Shown: positions 37,781-47,041 of the stretch, piece after piece
Position numbering within the stretch: position 1 is the stretch's first letter
How the letters are laid out: the number at the start of each line of letters is the position of its first letter
Assembly (NCBI RefSeq): GCF_019879105.1
Contig: NZ_CP082248.1
Location: 310,001 to 374,000, forward strand
Reading direction: 5' to 3'
DNA from: Natrinema sp. SYSU A 869
GTDB taxonomy: Archaea > Halobacteriota > Halobacteria > Halobacteriales > Natrialbaceae
Length of the DNA: 64,000 bases
Notes under the pieces: model-generated
Told to the model about the DNA's origin: nothing
What the model saw: the letters and a program-made list of their open reading frames with translations, nothing else
Databases searched by the model: none
Program-made: the position numbers and the translations under genes

Positions 37781-38586
37781 ACGAGATGCGAGGCACCGGA
37801 CCGGGCGACGACAACCACTCGAATTCGACTCCAGAACGCTCTCCCGACGAGCAGTCACCACAAGGCGATAACGACCCGTCCGCGTTCGCGACGATCCTCT
37901 TCGATCTTCGGTCGAGCCCCTCTCTCTGGACACCATTCCTCGTCGCTGGGTGTCTGCTAACGTTGGTTGACGTGTTTCGAGAGCAAGACCCACTCCCAGT
38001 GCAGCCGCCTGTTTCGGAATCGACACTACAGATTACGTACTCGCTGTATCCAACGGGAGAAACAAGGATGAGCCGGTCGCTGGACGCGCTCATCGACCTG
38101 CCACTCGGCGAGTTCGCGTACGCCACTGGCCTTGAGTTCCTTGCAATCGGGGTCGTCGCCGCTGCCGGGTGGCTAACAATGACGCGTGCGAGCGAGACGG
38201 TGTTTCGTACACGGCGGTTCATTGCCTACGTTGGCTGGGTTTCGCTTCTGTCTCTCCTCGAGTACTCGGGTTCAGCAATAGATCTAGATTTCTCACCGAA
38301 CTCATTGCTTGTCGCAGTCGCCGCATTCGCTGTATTAGCATTCGTCGCAGTTCGGCTGTTCTTCCTCCCCATCGCCGTTCTACACGCGGAACCGCTACGA
38401 GCCGCTCCGAAAGAGAGCTGGCAGCGGTCGCGCGGTCACAGTGTTGTGTTGTTCGCGCTGATCGTGGTATTCGGACTCGTATCAGGATGGCTCGCTGATC
38501 TCCCACATCTCGGCGTCATACTCAGCATGACGGTCGTCGGGACAGTTCACGCAGTTTCCCTCGTCATCCTGTACGACCAAGCGTAG
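37777..38586 (+). CDS. Integral membrane protein of unknown function
   Basis: 269 residues, ATG overlapping the stop of the propeller gene. The N-terminal 50 residues are hydrophilic. Hydrophobic segments follow at about 50-66, 112-134, 149-166, 178-205, 225-245 and 248-266. There is an amphipathic ESWQRSRGHSVVLF segment before the fifth. No family recognised. Coupled expression suggests that it works with the propeller protein at the membrane. Confidence 0.75.
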   Translation: MNEMRGTGPGDDNHSNSTPERSPDEQSPQGDNDPSAFATILFDLRSSPSLWTPFLVAGCLLTLVDVFREQDPLPVQPPVSESTLQITYSLYPTGETRMSRSLDALIDLPLGEFAYATGLEFLAIGVVAAAGWLTMTRASETVFRTRRFIAYVGWVSLLSLLEYSGSAIDLDFSPNSLLVAVAAFAVLAFVAVRLFFLPIAVLHAEPLRAAPKESWQRSRGHSVVLFALIVVFGLVSGWLADLPHLGVILSMTVVGTVHAVSLVILYDQA

Positions 38587-38660
38587 ACAGGGGACAAATC
38601 CAGTCATCGTTAACCCGCACTATTTGATGGGAGAGGGGAACGGATGATCGACGTCCGCCA

Positions 38661-39335
38661 TCATCCGCGGGGATCTTCTTGTTCGTCCTCCCAGTCCCGC
38701 TGTTTCCGGTCTAAATCGCCGACAAATTCCTTGACGATCGTTTCTTCGGCGCGGTGGAGTACCCCGCTCACAGCCGATGGGTTGACGTCGAACCCCGTTG
38801 CCAGTTCCGTGAGGGTACAGCCGCGTGGGCTATCGTAGTACCCACGCTCGACCGCTTCGGTGATGAGTTCCTGTTGGCGATCCGTGAGCAGTTCGCCTGG
38901 ATCGAGAGATTGCGTTACTGACTGTATTCGATACGGGATGCTAGCAGCCTCCATCTCTTCTGGAAATTGAGATGCCCGCTCGTGTGAGGCGGTGTGCTCG
39001 GCGGACAACCACCCGTCCTGCAGGTAGGCAGGAAATACTGGCAGGATTCCCGACGCCTGAAGCGCGCGATTCGACTCCGTTTCCGGAATCACGTACTGGA
39101 GCATGGCAGTCTGTGCATCGGGATGCAATACTTCATAGGTCATCTCCGGAGCGTCGTCGAAGTGTTGGATAACAGTTGCTGGCTCCGGCGTCTCGATTTT
39201 GACAAGCCCGAGGATCCCATCGTCCGTGGGGTGACTCGACAGTATTGTGAACTCCTCGTCGGGCAACTCGGTGGAAATCGCCGCTAGCGGATCTTCGCAC
39301 GCCGTAGCGTCGAATGTGAGTTGTACGCGGGGCAT
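38661..39335 (-). CDS. HTH-10 (bacterioopsin-activator-like) transcription regulator
   Basis: 224 residues from the ATG at 39335 (MPRVQLTFDATACEDPLAAI). The C-terminal HTH-10 domain reads LLTDRQQELITEAVERGYYD, SPRGCTLTELATGFDVNPSA and VSGVLHRAEETIVKEFVGDL. The N-terminal region is the family's variable sensor part. A TATA-like TTTATTTAAG lies about 30 bases upstream of the start on the minus strand. Divergent from an FAD-protein relic. Confidence 0.88.
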   Translation of the reverse strand: MPRVQLTFDATACEDPLAAISTELPDEEFTILSSHPTDDGILGLVKIETPEPATVIQHFDDAPEMTYEVLHPDAQTAMLQYVIPETESNRALQASGILPVFPAYLQDGWLSAEHTASHERASQFPEEMEAASIPYRIQSVTQSLDPGELLTDRQQELITEAVERGYYDSPRGCTLTELATGFDVNPSAVSGVLHRAEETIVKEFVGDLDRKQRDWEDEQEDPRG

Positions 39336-39420
39336 AGTACCCACTAGTTGTGTAGCGATCCACTTAAATAAACAAAGATGATTACTATAAATATGACGAA
39401 ACTCTTCTACTAGTCGGCTA

Positions 39421-39528
39421 TGTCAGAAACGACTGACGCCGCCATCGTCGGTGCCGGTCCGGTGGGACTGAGCGCCGCAGTGTTCACCGCGAAAAACGGC
39501 TTTGACACCCCGGTGGACGCCGAGTGAA
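39421..39528 (+). pseudogene. FAD/NAD(P)-dependent oxidoreductase N-terminal relic
   Basis: MSETTDAAIVGAGPVGLSAA then VFTAKNGFDTPVDAE and a stop. GAGPVGLSA is the dinucleotide-binding motif of thioredoxin-reductase-like enzymes. Only 35 codons remain. Confidence 0.7.
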
Positions 39529-39949
39529 CCATGCTCACGCTTGTCGACACCCGACTCTCAGTCGCCTCGGAGTGATCCAAGCACGTTCATTCGATATTTG
39601 GTCTCGATAAACTAGATGTTAGTGAACAGAAGGGACGAGCCGTCCAGTGCTACCTCCATCTGAGCGAGAACCGCTTGGCTTCCTCATGCCAACCGATAAA
39701 GGACCGTCTCGTGGAGGAGAAGGTGAAATCGGAACGGGATCTATTATCGTGCCTCTCTGAATTCGAGGTAAATTGAACGCTGACGAACCACCCTCACAAA
39801 GACGTACGGCTATGGACGTCCCGACATAGTTGTGAATGTATTCACCCGAATCTCCACAGTTCGTTCGCCCATCTTCTCCCACATGGCACCACTAATGCCC
39901 AACGAAACGGAACCGTGGACGAACAGGCCACGAGCACTCGTGCTCATCC
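39529..39949. other. Gap without a recognisable gene
   Basis: Fragments only. The region probably holds the remainder of the oxidoreductase relic and the promoter of the FMN-reductase operon. Confidence 0.4.
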
Positions 39950-40567
39950 GTGTGGCGATACCGGAGGAGACTGAAAGCCGATGACCGCTCTCTCACTGAA
40001 ATTCTCGTCGTACAGGGAACTGTCCGGGATGGTCGAAAGTCGATCCATCCTGCCCGGTATGTCACTGACCGATTCCACGAGAAGGGCCACGACGTCGAAT
40101 TGTTCGACATGAAGGACTACGAAATTCCCTTGTTCAGGAACCGGCGTGACGCAGTCAGCGACCCGCACCCTGACGTGGACGAGTTCGGCCAGAAAGTCGA
40201 GGCGGCGGATGCACTCGTCATCGTCGCGCCGGAGTACAACCACTCGATTCCCGGCACGCTGAAGAACCTGCTCGACCACCTGTTTCCCGAGTACGAAGAC
40301 AAGCCATTCTCCTATGTCACCGTATCAGCGGGTGGATTCGGCGGCGTCCGTGCGCTGAGCCATCTCCATGATATCACACTGGAGTTCAACGCTCACCCTG
40401 GGCCTGATCTACCCGTCTCGAATGTGCGTGATGCCTTCGACGAGGACGGGACCCTCATCGACGAGACATACGAAGATCGGTTCGAGGAGTTCATTGAAGC
40501 GGTCGTTGACCATGCCGAACAGTTCGTCCCATCTGCTATCGACACCAACCCGGAGACGAGTGCATGA
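39950..40567 (+). CDS. NADPH-dependent FMN reductase-like flavoprotein
   Basis: Up to 205 residues with a flavodoxin-like fold: EILVVQGTVRDGRKSIHPAR (FMN phosphate loop), HDVELFDMKDYEIPLF, ADALVIVAPEYNHSIPGTLK (isoalloxazine loop), NLLDHLFPEYEDKPFSYVTV and SAGGFGGVRALSHL. The start is uncertain: GTG at 39950 adds an unusual basic stretch (MWRYRRRLKAD), so the native start may have been altered. Overlaps the next gene by four bases (ATGA), forming an operon with DUF5519 and MFS genes. Likely reduces flavin or quinone-like substrates. Confidence 0.88.
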   Translation: MWRYRRRLKADDRSLTEILVVQGTVRDGRKSIHPARYVTDRFHEKGHDVELFDMKDYEIPLFRNRRDAVSDPHPDVDEFGQKVEAADALVIVAPEYNHSIPGTLKNLLDHLFPEYEDKPFSYVTVSAGGFGGVRALSHLHDITLEFNAHPGPDLPVSNVRDAFDEDGTLIDETYEDRFEEFIEAVVDHAEQFVPSAIDTNPETSA

Positions 40568-40982
40568 ATCCAATTGAATCCACCGTCAGTGAATGGCCCG
40601 GTGTGGAAGTTGATTCCCACGACCGTGGCGGTGGGCGCGAGTTTACCCTCGCTGGACGGGAGATTGGCCACGTTCACCGTGGCAAGCTCGTCGACATTCC
40701 ATTCGCCAAGCAAATCCGTGATATCCTCCTCGCGGAGGAACGAGCCGAAAAACACCACGTCATACCTGATTCCGGATGGGTGTCCTATCGCGTCCAATCA
40801 GACGAAGACGTCGAGGGGCAGTCTGGCTCCTTCGCGTAGCCTATCTCTATCACGTGATTACGATACGGAAGCGTGAGGAGGGAACCTCCGTGGGAGACGC
40901 GGTCGATATCGACGCGGTACTCACTGAGTTAGATATGAGCGACGCGTTAGAAGACGTGTTCAACGAGGCCAGATCCGCATGA
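40564..40982 (+). pseudogene. Luciferase-domain (DUF5519) protein, frame broken at 40815
   Basis: About 139 residues if one base is restored. The family core is clear: GGREFTLAGREIGHVHRGKL, DIPFAKQIRDILLAEERAEK and HHVIPDSGWVSYRV. The first frame ends at 40839. Adding one G to the GGGG at 40815-40818 gives DVEGAVWLLRVAYLYHVITI and continues to the stop at 40982, which overlaps the MFS start. The preserved four-base overlap at both ends shows that the operon architecture is intact and the break is probably not biological. Confidence 0.78.
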
Positions 40983-42246
40983 GCGGCGAGACGGAACTTC
41001 CACACCCGCATCTCGCCCAGGGAACGCTGTTGCTCGCCAGCATGCTCACGATCATGGCGGGAGCGACGATTTCCCCGGCATTACCCGCCATTCAGCGAGA
41101 GTTTGCGAATGCGCCGAACGCGGCGGTGCTCGTTGCGCTCGTTCTCACCATGCATGGCCTGTTCATCGCGGTCGGGGCGCCCGTCATCGGTGCGCTTGCT
41201 GACCGGTACGGCCGCCGGTGGTTGTTGCTGGTCTCGATAGTCGTCTACGCGCTCGCGGGTGGCTCGGGGTTCGTGCTCGATTCACTGGTGACGATTCTTG
41301 CCGGCCGGGCTGTACTGGGACTGGCCGTCGCAGGCGTGATGGTGACGGTGACCGCACTGATCACCGACTACTACGAGGAGAACCGCCGGGATACGATCCT
41401 CGGGCGACAGGGTGCCTTCATGTCCATCGGTGGCGTCGTTCTGTTGCCGCTCGCAGGCGTGCTCGCCGATATCGGCTGGCGGGTTCCCTTCCTCGTCTAC
41501 ACGGTGGCGTTGGTACTCCTCCCGGCAATGGCGTTCGCGTTGCCAGAGCCGAACCGCCGCGAACCCACGGGAGAGCGCTTGACGAGTATCGATGACCTTC
41601 GCCGGACGCTCGCTCAGTTCCCTCTCGGAACGCTTGCGCTTATCACCGCGCTCGGGTTGGTCGGCCAGATAATCTTCTACGTAATCCCTGTTCAGATTCC
41701 GTTCTACCTCGAAACACGGACGGGAGCAAATAGCACGATGATCGGCGCTGCGTTGGCGGTGTCGACGGGAGCCGGTGGGGTCGCCTCGCTGCTATATGGT
41801 TGCATCCGTCGGTCCCTGAGTGTGCTCGGTATCGTTGCGCTCACATTTGGATTCATGAGTATAGGGTATGCCGTAATCGGGGTGAGTGGGACGGTTCCCG
41901 GTGTTGTCGTTGGTCTGGCGGTCGCAGGTGCTGGGAGTGGGTTCCTCCTGACGAATCTCAATGCATGGATCGCGGCGGTCTCCCCGGAATCGGTTCGCGG
42001 GCGGGCGCTTAGTGCCTTGACGAGCGCGTTCTTCCTCGGACAGTTTCTCTCACCACTCGTGGTCCAGCCAGTAAGCGATACTCTGGGCCTTGGAACGACG
42101 TTTGTCGGGTCGGGGTATTGCTGGCGGGCGGAGCGATCGTGTTCGCGCTCGCAAGCGTGTCTGTCACGCCACCTTCCAAGTCGGATCCCGAACCCGCCAC
42201 GCAGCAACAGTCGATGACTGAACAGCCAATTGACCAACTCGACTGA
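40979..42246 (+). CDS. MFS transporter, last 45 codons displaced by a one-base loss
   Basis: A 12-helix major facilitator (about 421 residues when corrected). The N-terminal half has the family loop GALADRYGRRWLLL between helices 2 and 3, and GRAVLGLAVAGVMVTV in helix 4. The second half includes AGAGSGFLLTNLNAWIAAVS and VRGRALSALTSAFFLGQFLS. The uncorrected frame ends at 42217 with an arginine-rich tail out of place for helix 12. One G added to the GGGG at 42112-42115 gives VGSGVLLAGGAIVFALASVS and a normal soluble tail to 42246. Probably a drug or metabolite exporter, co-transcribed with the flavoprotein genes. Confidence 0.88.
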
Positions 42247-42260
42247 TGGATATGAACATC

Positions 42261-42490
42261 GGCTCTATCTAGTTACGCGATTCTGGCATAGAACGGCGTT
42301 TAGCGGCTGTTATGTCTTCAGAGCTGATTCCAGAGATAGCTTCCCCTCGTGAGAGGTGTGCTGAGACAGCGGAATTTCTGCCGCTTGTAGAAAGAGCCTC
42401 GTTATGTAAGATTCATCATAGTTGTTTCACAGTCAATATCGCAACGTCACTGTCTTCGAACCTTGCGGCTTTTCGTATATAGACCGTGCC
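42261..42490. mobile_element. MITE-like element, copy 1 (230 bp)
   Basis: About 85 per cent identical by eye to 47382-47607 over its whole length, same orientation. The right tip, reverse-complemented, begins GGCACGGTCTATATACG and the left tip GGCTCTATCTAGTTACG, imperfect inverted repeats close to those of the IS6-like element at 51387-52181. No intact reading frame. No clear target duplication. Confidence 0.65.
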
Positions 42491-42571
42491 GTTGGATATA
42501 CAATAGCGCACCTTTTCGCATATATATGAGGAATACGAAGATATATTGAGCGCGATCACGTGCAATCAGAT
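42491..42571 (+). promoter_or_regulatory. AT-rich promoter region of the winged-helix/partner gene pair
   Basis: ATATATAT at about 42519-42526 and GATATATT at 42540-42547 are TATA-like boxes upstream of the ATG at 42572, directly beside the MITE-like element. Confidence 0.4.
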
Positions 42572-43099
42572 ATGACCGAGTTCGATCCGGTTCCAGAATC
42601 CGACACTGCTCGGCGACGGTGGCAAGAGGGCACGGATACGTTTGGTCGTGTCTACGACGCTGTCCTTGGGGTTACGTCGCCCACTTCGTACACTGAAATC
42701 GCAGAGCTTGCGGACTGCTCTCCGAACGCCGCAAAAAAGCATCTCGAGCGTCTGGCCGAGATGGGTATCGTTCGAGCAGACCGAGAAAATTCCCCCGCCC
42801 AGTACCAACGGAATGATGGCTATCTCGAGTGGCAGGATGCCAGCCGAATTGCAAATGAACTCTCTATCGACGAGATTATCGACCGTGTAGCGGCGCTTGA
42901 AGAGCGTCGCACGGAGTACGAGGACCAGTTCGGAACTACCGACCCAACAGAGGTCTCCGTGTTCGATCACGATGATCACGAGGCAGTCCACAAACGAATG
43001 ACTGCGATCAATGAGTGGCAAGGCACTATTCGAGATATTCGGCTGTACGAACTTGCTCGACAACTCTCCCAGAACGATGGGCATCTAATTCCAGCCTGA
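42572..43099 (+). CDS. Winged-helix DNA-binding protein, first gene of a two-gene module
   Basis: 175 residues from the ATG at 42572. The ArsR/TrmB-like winged helix reads FGRVYDAVLGVTSPTSYTEI, AELADCSPNAAKKHLERLAE and MGIVRADRENSPAQYQRND. A helical C-terminal half follows (IIDRVAALEERRTEYEDQFG). The partner starts directly after the stop (TGAATG), so they are coupled. Haloarchaea often pair such a regulator with a small acidic-basic protein of unknown function, like an antitoxin with its toxin. That analogy is inference. Confidence 0.8.
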   Translation: MTEFDPVPESDTARRRWQEGTDTFGRVYDAVLGVTSPTSYTEIAELADCSPNAAKKHLERLAEMGIVRADRENSPAQYQRNDGYLEWQDASRIANELSIDEIIDRVAALEERRTEYEDQFGTTDPTEVSVFDHDDHEAVHKRMTAINEWQGTIRDIRLYELARQLSQNDGHLIPA

Positions 43100-43546
43100 A
43101 TGAGCCTGCCACCAGAAGATTCAGCGCCTGACTCGACAGGGCCCCCAGATCGACAGACATTGCGATTGCTTGAGCGACATCTCGCATCGGATTCGCTCGT
43201 CGCCGAGACAGCATTCGACCCAGATTCCTACGAGCCGCGACTCCTCAACGTACTCCTTGATGCGGAGCGATATCCGGAATCGATAACAGCGGCCCGACTC
43301 GACATCCGGTGGTTCCCGACTGGTGATTTCTCAATCCATTATGTCGAAGAACACGACGAAACGGAACAGTGGGAATGCCGCTGGGACCGGCATCCAAACA
43401 CGCACAACACCCGGTTGCATTTCCATCAGCCACCGACTGCAAACGAAATCACCAATCTCGAATTTCCATCGCTCCATCCGCTCAAAGTGTACTCGATGGT
43501 ACTCACTGCGATAGAGCAGCGTCTTGAGACGCTCTGGACCCAATGA
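43100..43546 (+). CDS. Partner protein of the winged-helix gene, TumE/DUF6516-like in character
   Basis: 148 residues beginning directly at the upstream stop codon. The conserved-looking core is ARLDIRWFPTGDFSIHYVEE, ECRWDRHPNTHNTRLHFHQP and SLHPLKVYSMVLTAIEQRLE. The cluster of His/Asp/Arg residues (RWDRHPN, RLHFH) in a short beta-rich protein resembles the TumE toxin group, which also has a fixed small-regulator partner. I could not confirm homology. No membrane segment or signal. Confidence 0.65.
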   Translation: MSLPPEDSAPDSTGPPDRQTLRLLERHLASDSLVAETAFDPDSYEPRLLNVLLDAERYPESITAARLDIRWFPTGDFSIHYVEEHDETEQWECRWDRHPNTHNTRLHFHQPPTANEITNLEFPSLHPLKVYSMVLTAIEQRLETLWTQ

Positions 43547-43689
43547 ACTTTGAACTTGATCAAAATATAACCCATTTCGTTTATGAAATTACCATTCTCT
43601 CTTATCGGCGGCATTGAACTCTGACCGTCGTTTGGAGGCACCGGGGAAGCCAACGCCACCTTTGAGCGTGATACAGAACGATAGCGCAT

Positions 43690-44045
43690 ACCCGCGTCTT
43701 CAGGCGCGGGTCGAGCGGTAGGCCTATCCGACCAACTGTCGTAGATGGCCGGAACGGATTTCCCTCAAAACTGTTTAGTGTGGTGCGTCGTAGCATAGAG
43801 TGTGACGAATACCGTGAGATGCCGTTCCTGAACCACAAAGGATGGCGAACCAGCGGTGGTTCGCACGGCGATGACATGGTATTCGACGGGGCCTGTTTGA
43901 CCGGGCCACAGCCCTATACAGGGGAGGAAACGAGAGTTCCCCCGGTATGCTGCCGGTTCCCCTTGAGTGCGGGCTGGAACCTCGAACGCCACACCCGGCG
44001 GAAATCAGATGGGCGGATTCCACGCCCTGAAGGGCGTGGAGGAGG
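43690..44045 (+). mobile_element. IS200/IS605-type element lacking transposase genes
   Basis: A hairpin CCCGCGTCTTCAGGCGCGGG is at about 43690-43709. The right end CCACGCCCTGAAGGGCGTGG with GAGGTCAATG is at 44020-44050. The 300 bases between contain no tnpB. The end sequences match the pattern at 33406-33432 in reverse orientation. This looks like an internally deleted, non-autonomous derivative, still carrying the right-end RNA region. Confidence 0.6.
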
Positions 44046-44049
44046 TCAA

Positions 44050-44590
44050 TGACGGATTGTTTCGAGAGTTAGTAGAAGCCAGATACGAGCAGACATATCT
44101 CACTGTATTAGAATCCAGGGACGTCAAACTGGGCAGTACTCGTCATAAGCGGCGTGCTCACATGGGGTTTTCCGGTACCGATCGTCCACATCACATCCTC
44201 CTGTTAGGAGCAGCAGCACTGGCTGCCTTCTTAGTGATGGAGGCACAGCGGTATCGCGGCTACGATCTCTGGCGTGGCCGTGTCCGCACGCTCCAGAAAA
44301 ACGCCTTTGAGTACGGATTAGACCCCTCTGAAGACATTGATGAGCTGGCATGGCGGCAGAAGCTGAGCCAAGACTACCGCACACCAGTGATCAAAATTAC
44401 CTGAGAAGAAGCCATTGCGCACCGGCTCCATCGCATCTACCTCCTCCTTTTCGCAGTGATGTTGGGGGCATGGCTGATTCACGTCACTGCCTCCGCATCA
44501 ATGTCGTGGCCGGCAAGCGCCGCTATTGGAGCAGTCCCCGGTCTCTTCATAGTGCGTGCATCCGTAGCTCGCGGAGGTAGGTATTTATGA
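44050..44590 (+). pseudogene. DUF2270 membrane protein, broken
   Basis: The family core is clear: HHILLLGAAALAAFLVMEAQ, RYRGYDLWRGRVRTLQKNAF, EYGLDPSEDIDELAWRQKLS and QDYRTPVIKI. After an in-frame TGA at 44402 the frame continues EEAIAHRLHRIYLLLFAVML to 44590. Upstream, SNWAVLVISGVLTWGF lies one base out of phase and is rejoined by one added T in the TTTT at 44168-44171. The N-terminus has been replaced by the IS-type element. DUF2270 proteins are two-helix membrane proteins of unknown function. Confidence 0.75.
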
Positions 44591-44619
44591 TATGGTAACA
44601 TGGTTCGATGTGCATCGCC

Positions 44620-44889
44620 ATGAAACCGTGCCACAGCTGTCAGGCGGTCATCGACGAGTACCTCTTGGATAAACAACTCGAACCCCTGCGCGACCTCACA
44701 GTTGACGACTTCAACGTCTGTGCGGACTGTGCGACCATCGTTGCGGATGCATGCGTGGAATGCGGCAGCGCGGTGTATGTCCCTCGAAGCGAATCCGTCA
44801 CCCCCGATTATTGCCCAGCGTGTCGTTCTGACCTCATAGACCGCACTGGTCACGATCCCGGCTGGAATTGTGATCTGACGTCTACCTGA
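44620..44889 (+). CDS. Small zinc-finger protein with four CxxC motifs
   Basis: 89 residues from the ATG at 44620 (44608 possible). Four CxxC knuckles: KPCHSCQAV, NVCADCATI, DACVECGSA and DYCPACRSD. They should form two zinc sites. The remainder is acidic (VIDEYLLDKQLEPLRDLTVD). Small multi-knuckle zinc proteins are numerous in haloarchaea, and some are regulators of motility or biofilm. No partner gene evident. Confidence 0.75.
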   Translation: MKPCHSCQAVIDEYLLDKQLEPLRDLTVDDFNVCADCATIVADACVECGSAVYVPRSESVTPDYCPACRSDLIDRTGHDPGWNCDLTST

Positions 44890-45069
44890 ACGGCAACCCC
44901 ACCTCTCGAGCAATATTTCGTGGCACAGCCATTCAACAAGCAACTGTAGTGTACGGATGGTTCACTGAAACGTTGTCTGACGGAGTGAATCTCATTCAGA
45001 GGCTTACTGTCGTCGCATTTGGGATTCAAGAGAAGGCCCTGGTATGCTTGAGTCTGCGCCTCGCTGTCA
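44890..45069. other. Intergenic, nothing recognised
   Basis: No gene. Leads into the hairpin cluster. Confidence 0.4.
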
Positions 45070-45071
45070 TT

Positions 45072-45255
45072 CGAGAGAACAAAAGTCTCTCGTGACTGAG
45101 CGAATTGGAGCGAAGCGGAAACGGAGCTTCCGCGAGGTCAGCGGGACGTCCGTCCCGTCAGAATTCGCGAGGTCGTCGGCGTGGCCCGAAAATCTTCGAT
45201 TTCGGCATCACGAACGATCTTCGCACCGGCTGCTCGAGGGATCTATGATCCCTCG
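45072..45255. repeat. Cluster of five short hairpins
   Basis: CGAGAGA...TCTCTCG (45072-45092), GCGGAA...TTCCGC (45115-45133), CGGGACG-TC-CGTCCCG (45142-45157), CCGAAAATC-TTC-GATTTCGG (45187-45206) and GAGGGATC-TAT-GATCCCTC (45237-45255). It also contains GCGAAGC (45110-45116), known in vitro as an exceptionally stable DNA mini-hairpin. Several words are shared with the hairpin insert in tnpA at 26030-26073. No reading frame crosses it. Confidence 0.8.
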
Positions 45256-45284
45256 CCGTCCGCGAAACCGAAGAGTTCGCTTGA

Positions 45285-45494
45285 TCGAGTGCCACCCAGT
45301 GTCCCGAGTGTGACGGGTGGGTCACTACCAACCCAATCGAAACCGTCTGTGAGGACTGTGGGCTCATCGAGGCGGAGCAAATTGACCATGAACAGGTGTG
45401 GCAGACGTACGACGATGGCGATCAAAAGTGGACGGTCAAGCCGTTATACCGGCTATGTGGGAAACAACGGCTGCCCATCTTTTTAATGAAATAA
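45285..45494 (+). pseudogene. TFIIB-like zinc-ribbon relic
   Basis: One frame reads SSATQCPECDGWVTTNPIET, VCEDCGLIEAEQIDHEQVWQ and TYDDGDQKWTVK. This matches the N-terminal zinc ribbon of archaeal transcription factor B (CPEC...CEDCGLV). The cyclin-repeat core is absent and no good start remains. The hairpin cluster abuts it on the left. Confidence 0.6.
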
Positions 45495-45655
45495 ATATGG
45501 AGGAGTGGAGTCGTGAATCAACACCGGGTCACCAGCTCGGAACGCGGCGATCGCATTGTCAACGTCGGTTGGCGACTGGCGACTACTCACGGAGAGAAAT
45601 AGTTCTCTTCCCGCTCTTTCCAAGGGCGACAGTTCCGTTTCCCGCTCGAAACGAC

Positions 45656-47041
45656 TCATGTTGCCGGCTCGATGTTCTGGTTCACGTGGAAGAAGTTCTC
45701 GGGATCGTACCTCGCCTTGATTTCCTCCAACCGCTCGTAGTTGTCGCCGTAGGTGGCTCGAATTCGATCCGATCCCTCTTCCATCATGAAGTTGACGTAC
45801 GATGCACCGGCCGAATGCGGGTGGACCGCTTCCCAGTAGTCTCGGGTCCACTCGGTGATCAGGTCGCTCTTATCCGGATCCGGATCGACGCCGAAGATGA
45901 CCATCGACCAGGTAACATCACGATGGGCCCATGCGGTTTCGTTCCCGTCTATGTGATGGACAGCCTCGTCGATTGGATAGAGGTGCGTCCCCGACTGTGG
46001 CGTCGGCACTTCGGCGAAGCGCCGATGTTCGGCGATGACATCGTCGGTCAGTTCGTGCATGAAGTCGCCCTTCCAGTACCACTGGTCACCCGGCGGGAGA
46101 AGATCGTCGAACATGCTCTGTAGCGCCGGGTACGGCATCTTCTCGACATGTTCGAACAGCGGTTCGGCGATATCTCGAGCCGGTTGAATCACGTCTTCGG
46201 CCTGATCCTCCGGCCCCAGATAGCACCATACAAGACCACAGACCTTCTCGCCGTGGATCTCTTCCGGGAAGGGGTCACCCGGCACCTCGGCAGTAAGGTA
46301 GACGGCGTAGACGTCCTCCGGTGCGTCCGGCAACCATTCCCGGTACCAGCGCATAGTGTTCTCAAGCTCCTCGATCGGCCAGAACGTCGGCCCAGCGACG
46401 ACCGTCTCGACCGGATGCAGCTGGAACTCGAACGAGGTGACGACGCCGAAGTTACCGCCACCTCCGCGCAGCGCCCAGAAGAGGTCCGGGTGTTCGTCCT
46501 CGCTCGCATGAACCAGTCGTCCGTCGGCCAGCACAACGTCTGCACTCAGCAAATTATCGATGGCCAAGCCATACTTGCGGCTCAGATAGCCATGACCGCC
46601 GCCGAGGGTCAGTCCACCGACACCGGTTGTAGAGACGACCCCGCTGACCGTCGCTAGTCCGAAGGCGTGGGTGGCGTGATCCACATCACCCCAGGTGCAT
46701 CCGGGTTCGACGAGGACGGTCTTCGCCTCGGGATCGACGCGAATACCGGTCATGTTCGAAAGGTCGATGACGAGTCCGTCATCAACCGTGCCGAGACCGG
46801 CACCGTTGTGACCACCGCTGCGGATCGCAGTATCGAGATCGTGTTGACGCCCAAATTTCACGGCTGCGAGGACGTCTGCAACGTTGGCGCACCGAGTGAT
46901 CAGTCGCGGATGCTTGTCTATCATCGCGTTGTAGATGGCGCGCGCGTCGTCGAACTCTGGATCGTCGGGTTGGATCAACTCCCCTCGGAGCGTCTCCTCT
47001 AATCGCTTAATTTCCGCGTCGTCTTTCGTTGCTGTTGCCAT
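45656..47041 (-). CDS. FAD-linked oxidoreductase, berberine-bridge-enzyme type
   Basis: 461 residues. The PCMH-type FAD domain shows IRSGGHNGAGLGTVDDGLVI, in which the SGGH His is the usual covalent FAD attachment site. TVLVEPGCTWGDVDHATHAF, GVGGLTLGGGHGYLSRKYGL and RGGGGNFGVVTSFEFQLHPV follow. The C-terminal BBE signature is YDPENFFHVNQNIEP. The second attachment Cys of bicovalent members (GGGxG-C) appears to be missing, so attachment is probably through His only. Likely oxidises an alcohol, sugar or reticuline-like substrate using oxygen. Stands alone. Confidence 0.9.
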   Translation of the reverse strand: MATATKDDAEIKRLEETLRGELIQPDDPEFDDARAIYNAMIDKHPRLITRCANVADVLAAVKFGRQHDLDTAIRSGGHNGAGLGTVDDGLVIDLSNMTGIRVDPEAKTVLVEPGCTWGDVDHATHAFGLATVSGVVSTTGVGGLTLGGGHGYLSRKYGLAIDNLLSADVVLADGRLVHASEDEHPDLFWALRGGGGNFGVVTSFEFQLHPVETVVAGPTFWPIEELENTMRWYREWLPDAPEDVYAVYLTAEVPGDPFPEEIHGEKVCGLVWCYLGPEDQAEDVIQPARDIAEPLFEHVEKMPYPALQSMFDDLLPPGDQWYWKGDFMHELTDDVIAEHRRFAEVPTPQSGTHLYPIDEAVHHIDGNETAWAHRDVTWSMVIFGVDPDPDKSDLITEWTRDYWEAVHPHSAGASYVNFMMEEGSDRIRATYGDNYERLEEIKARYDPENFFHVNQNIEPAT

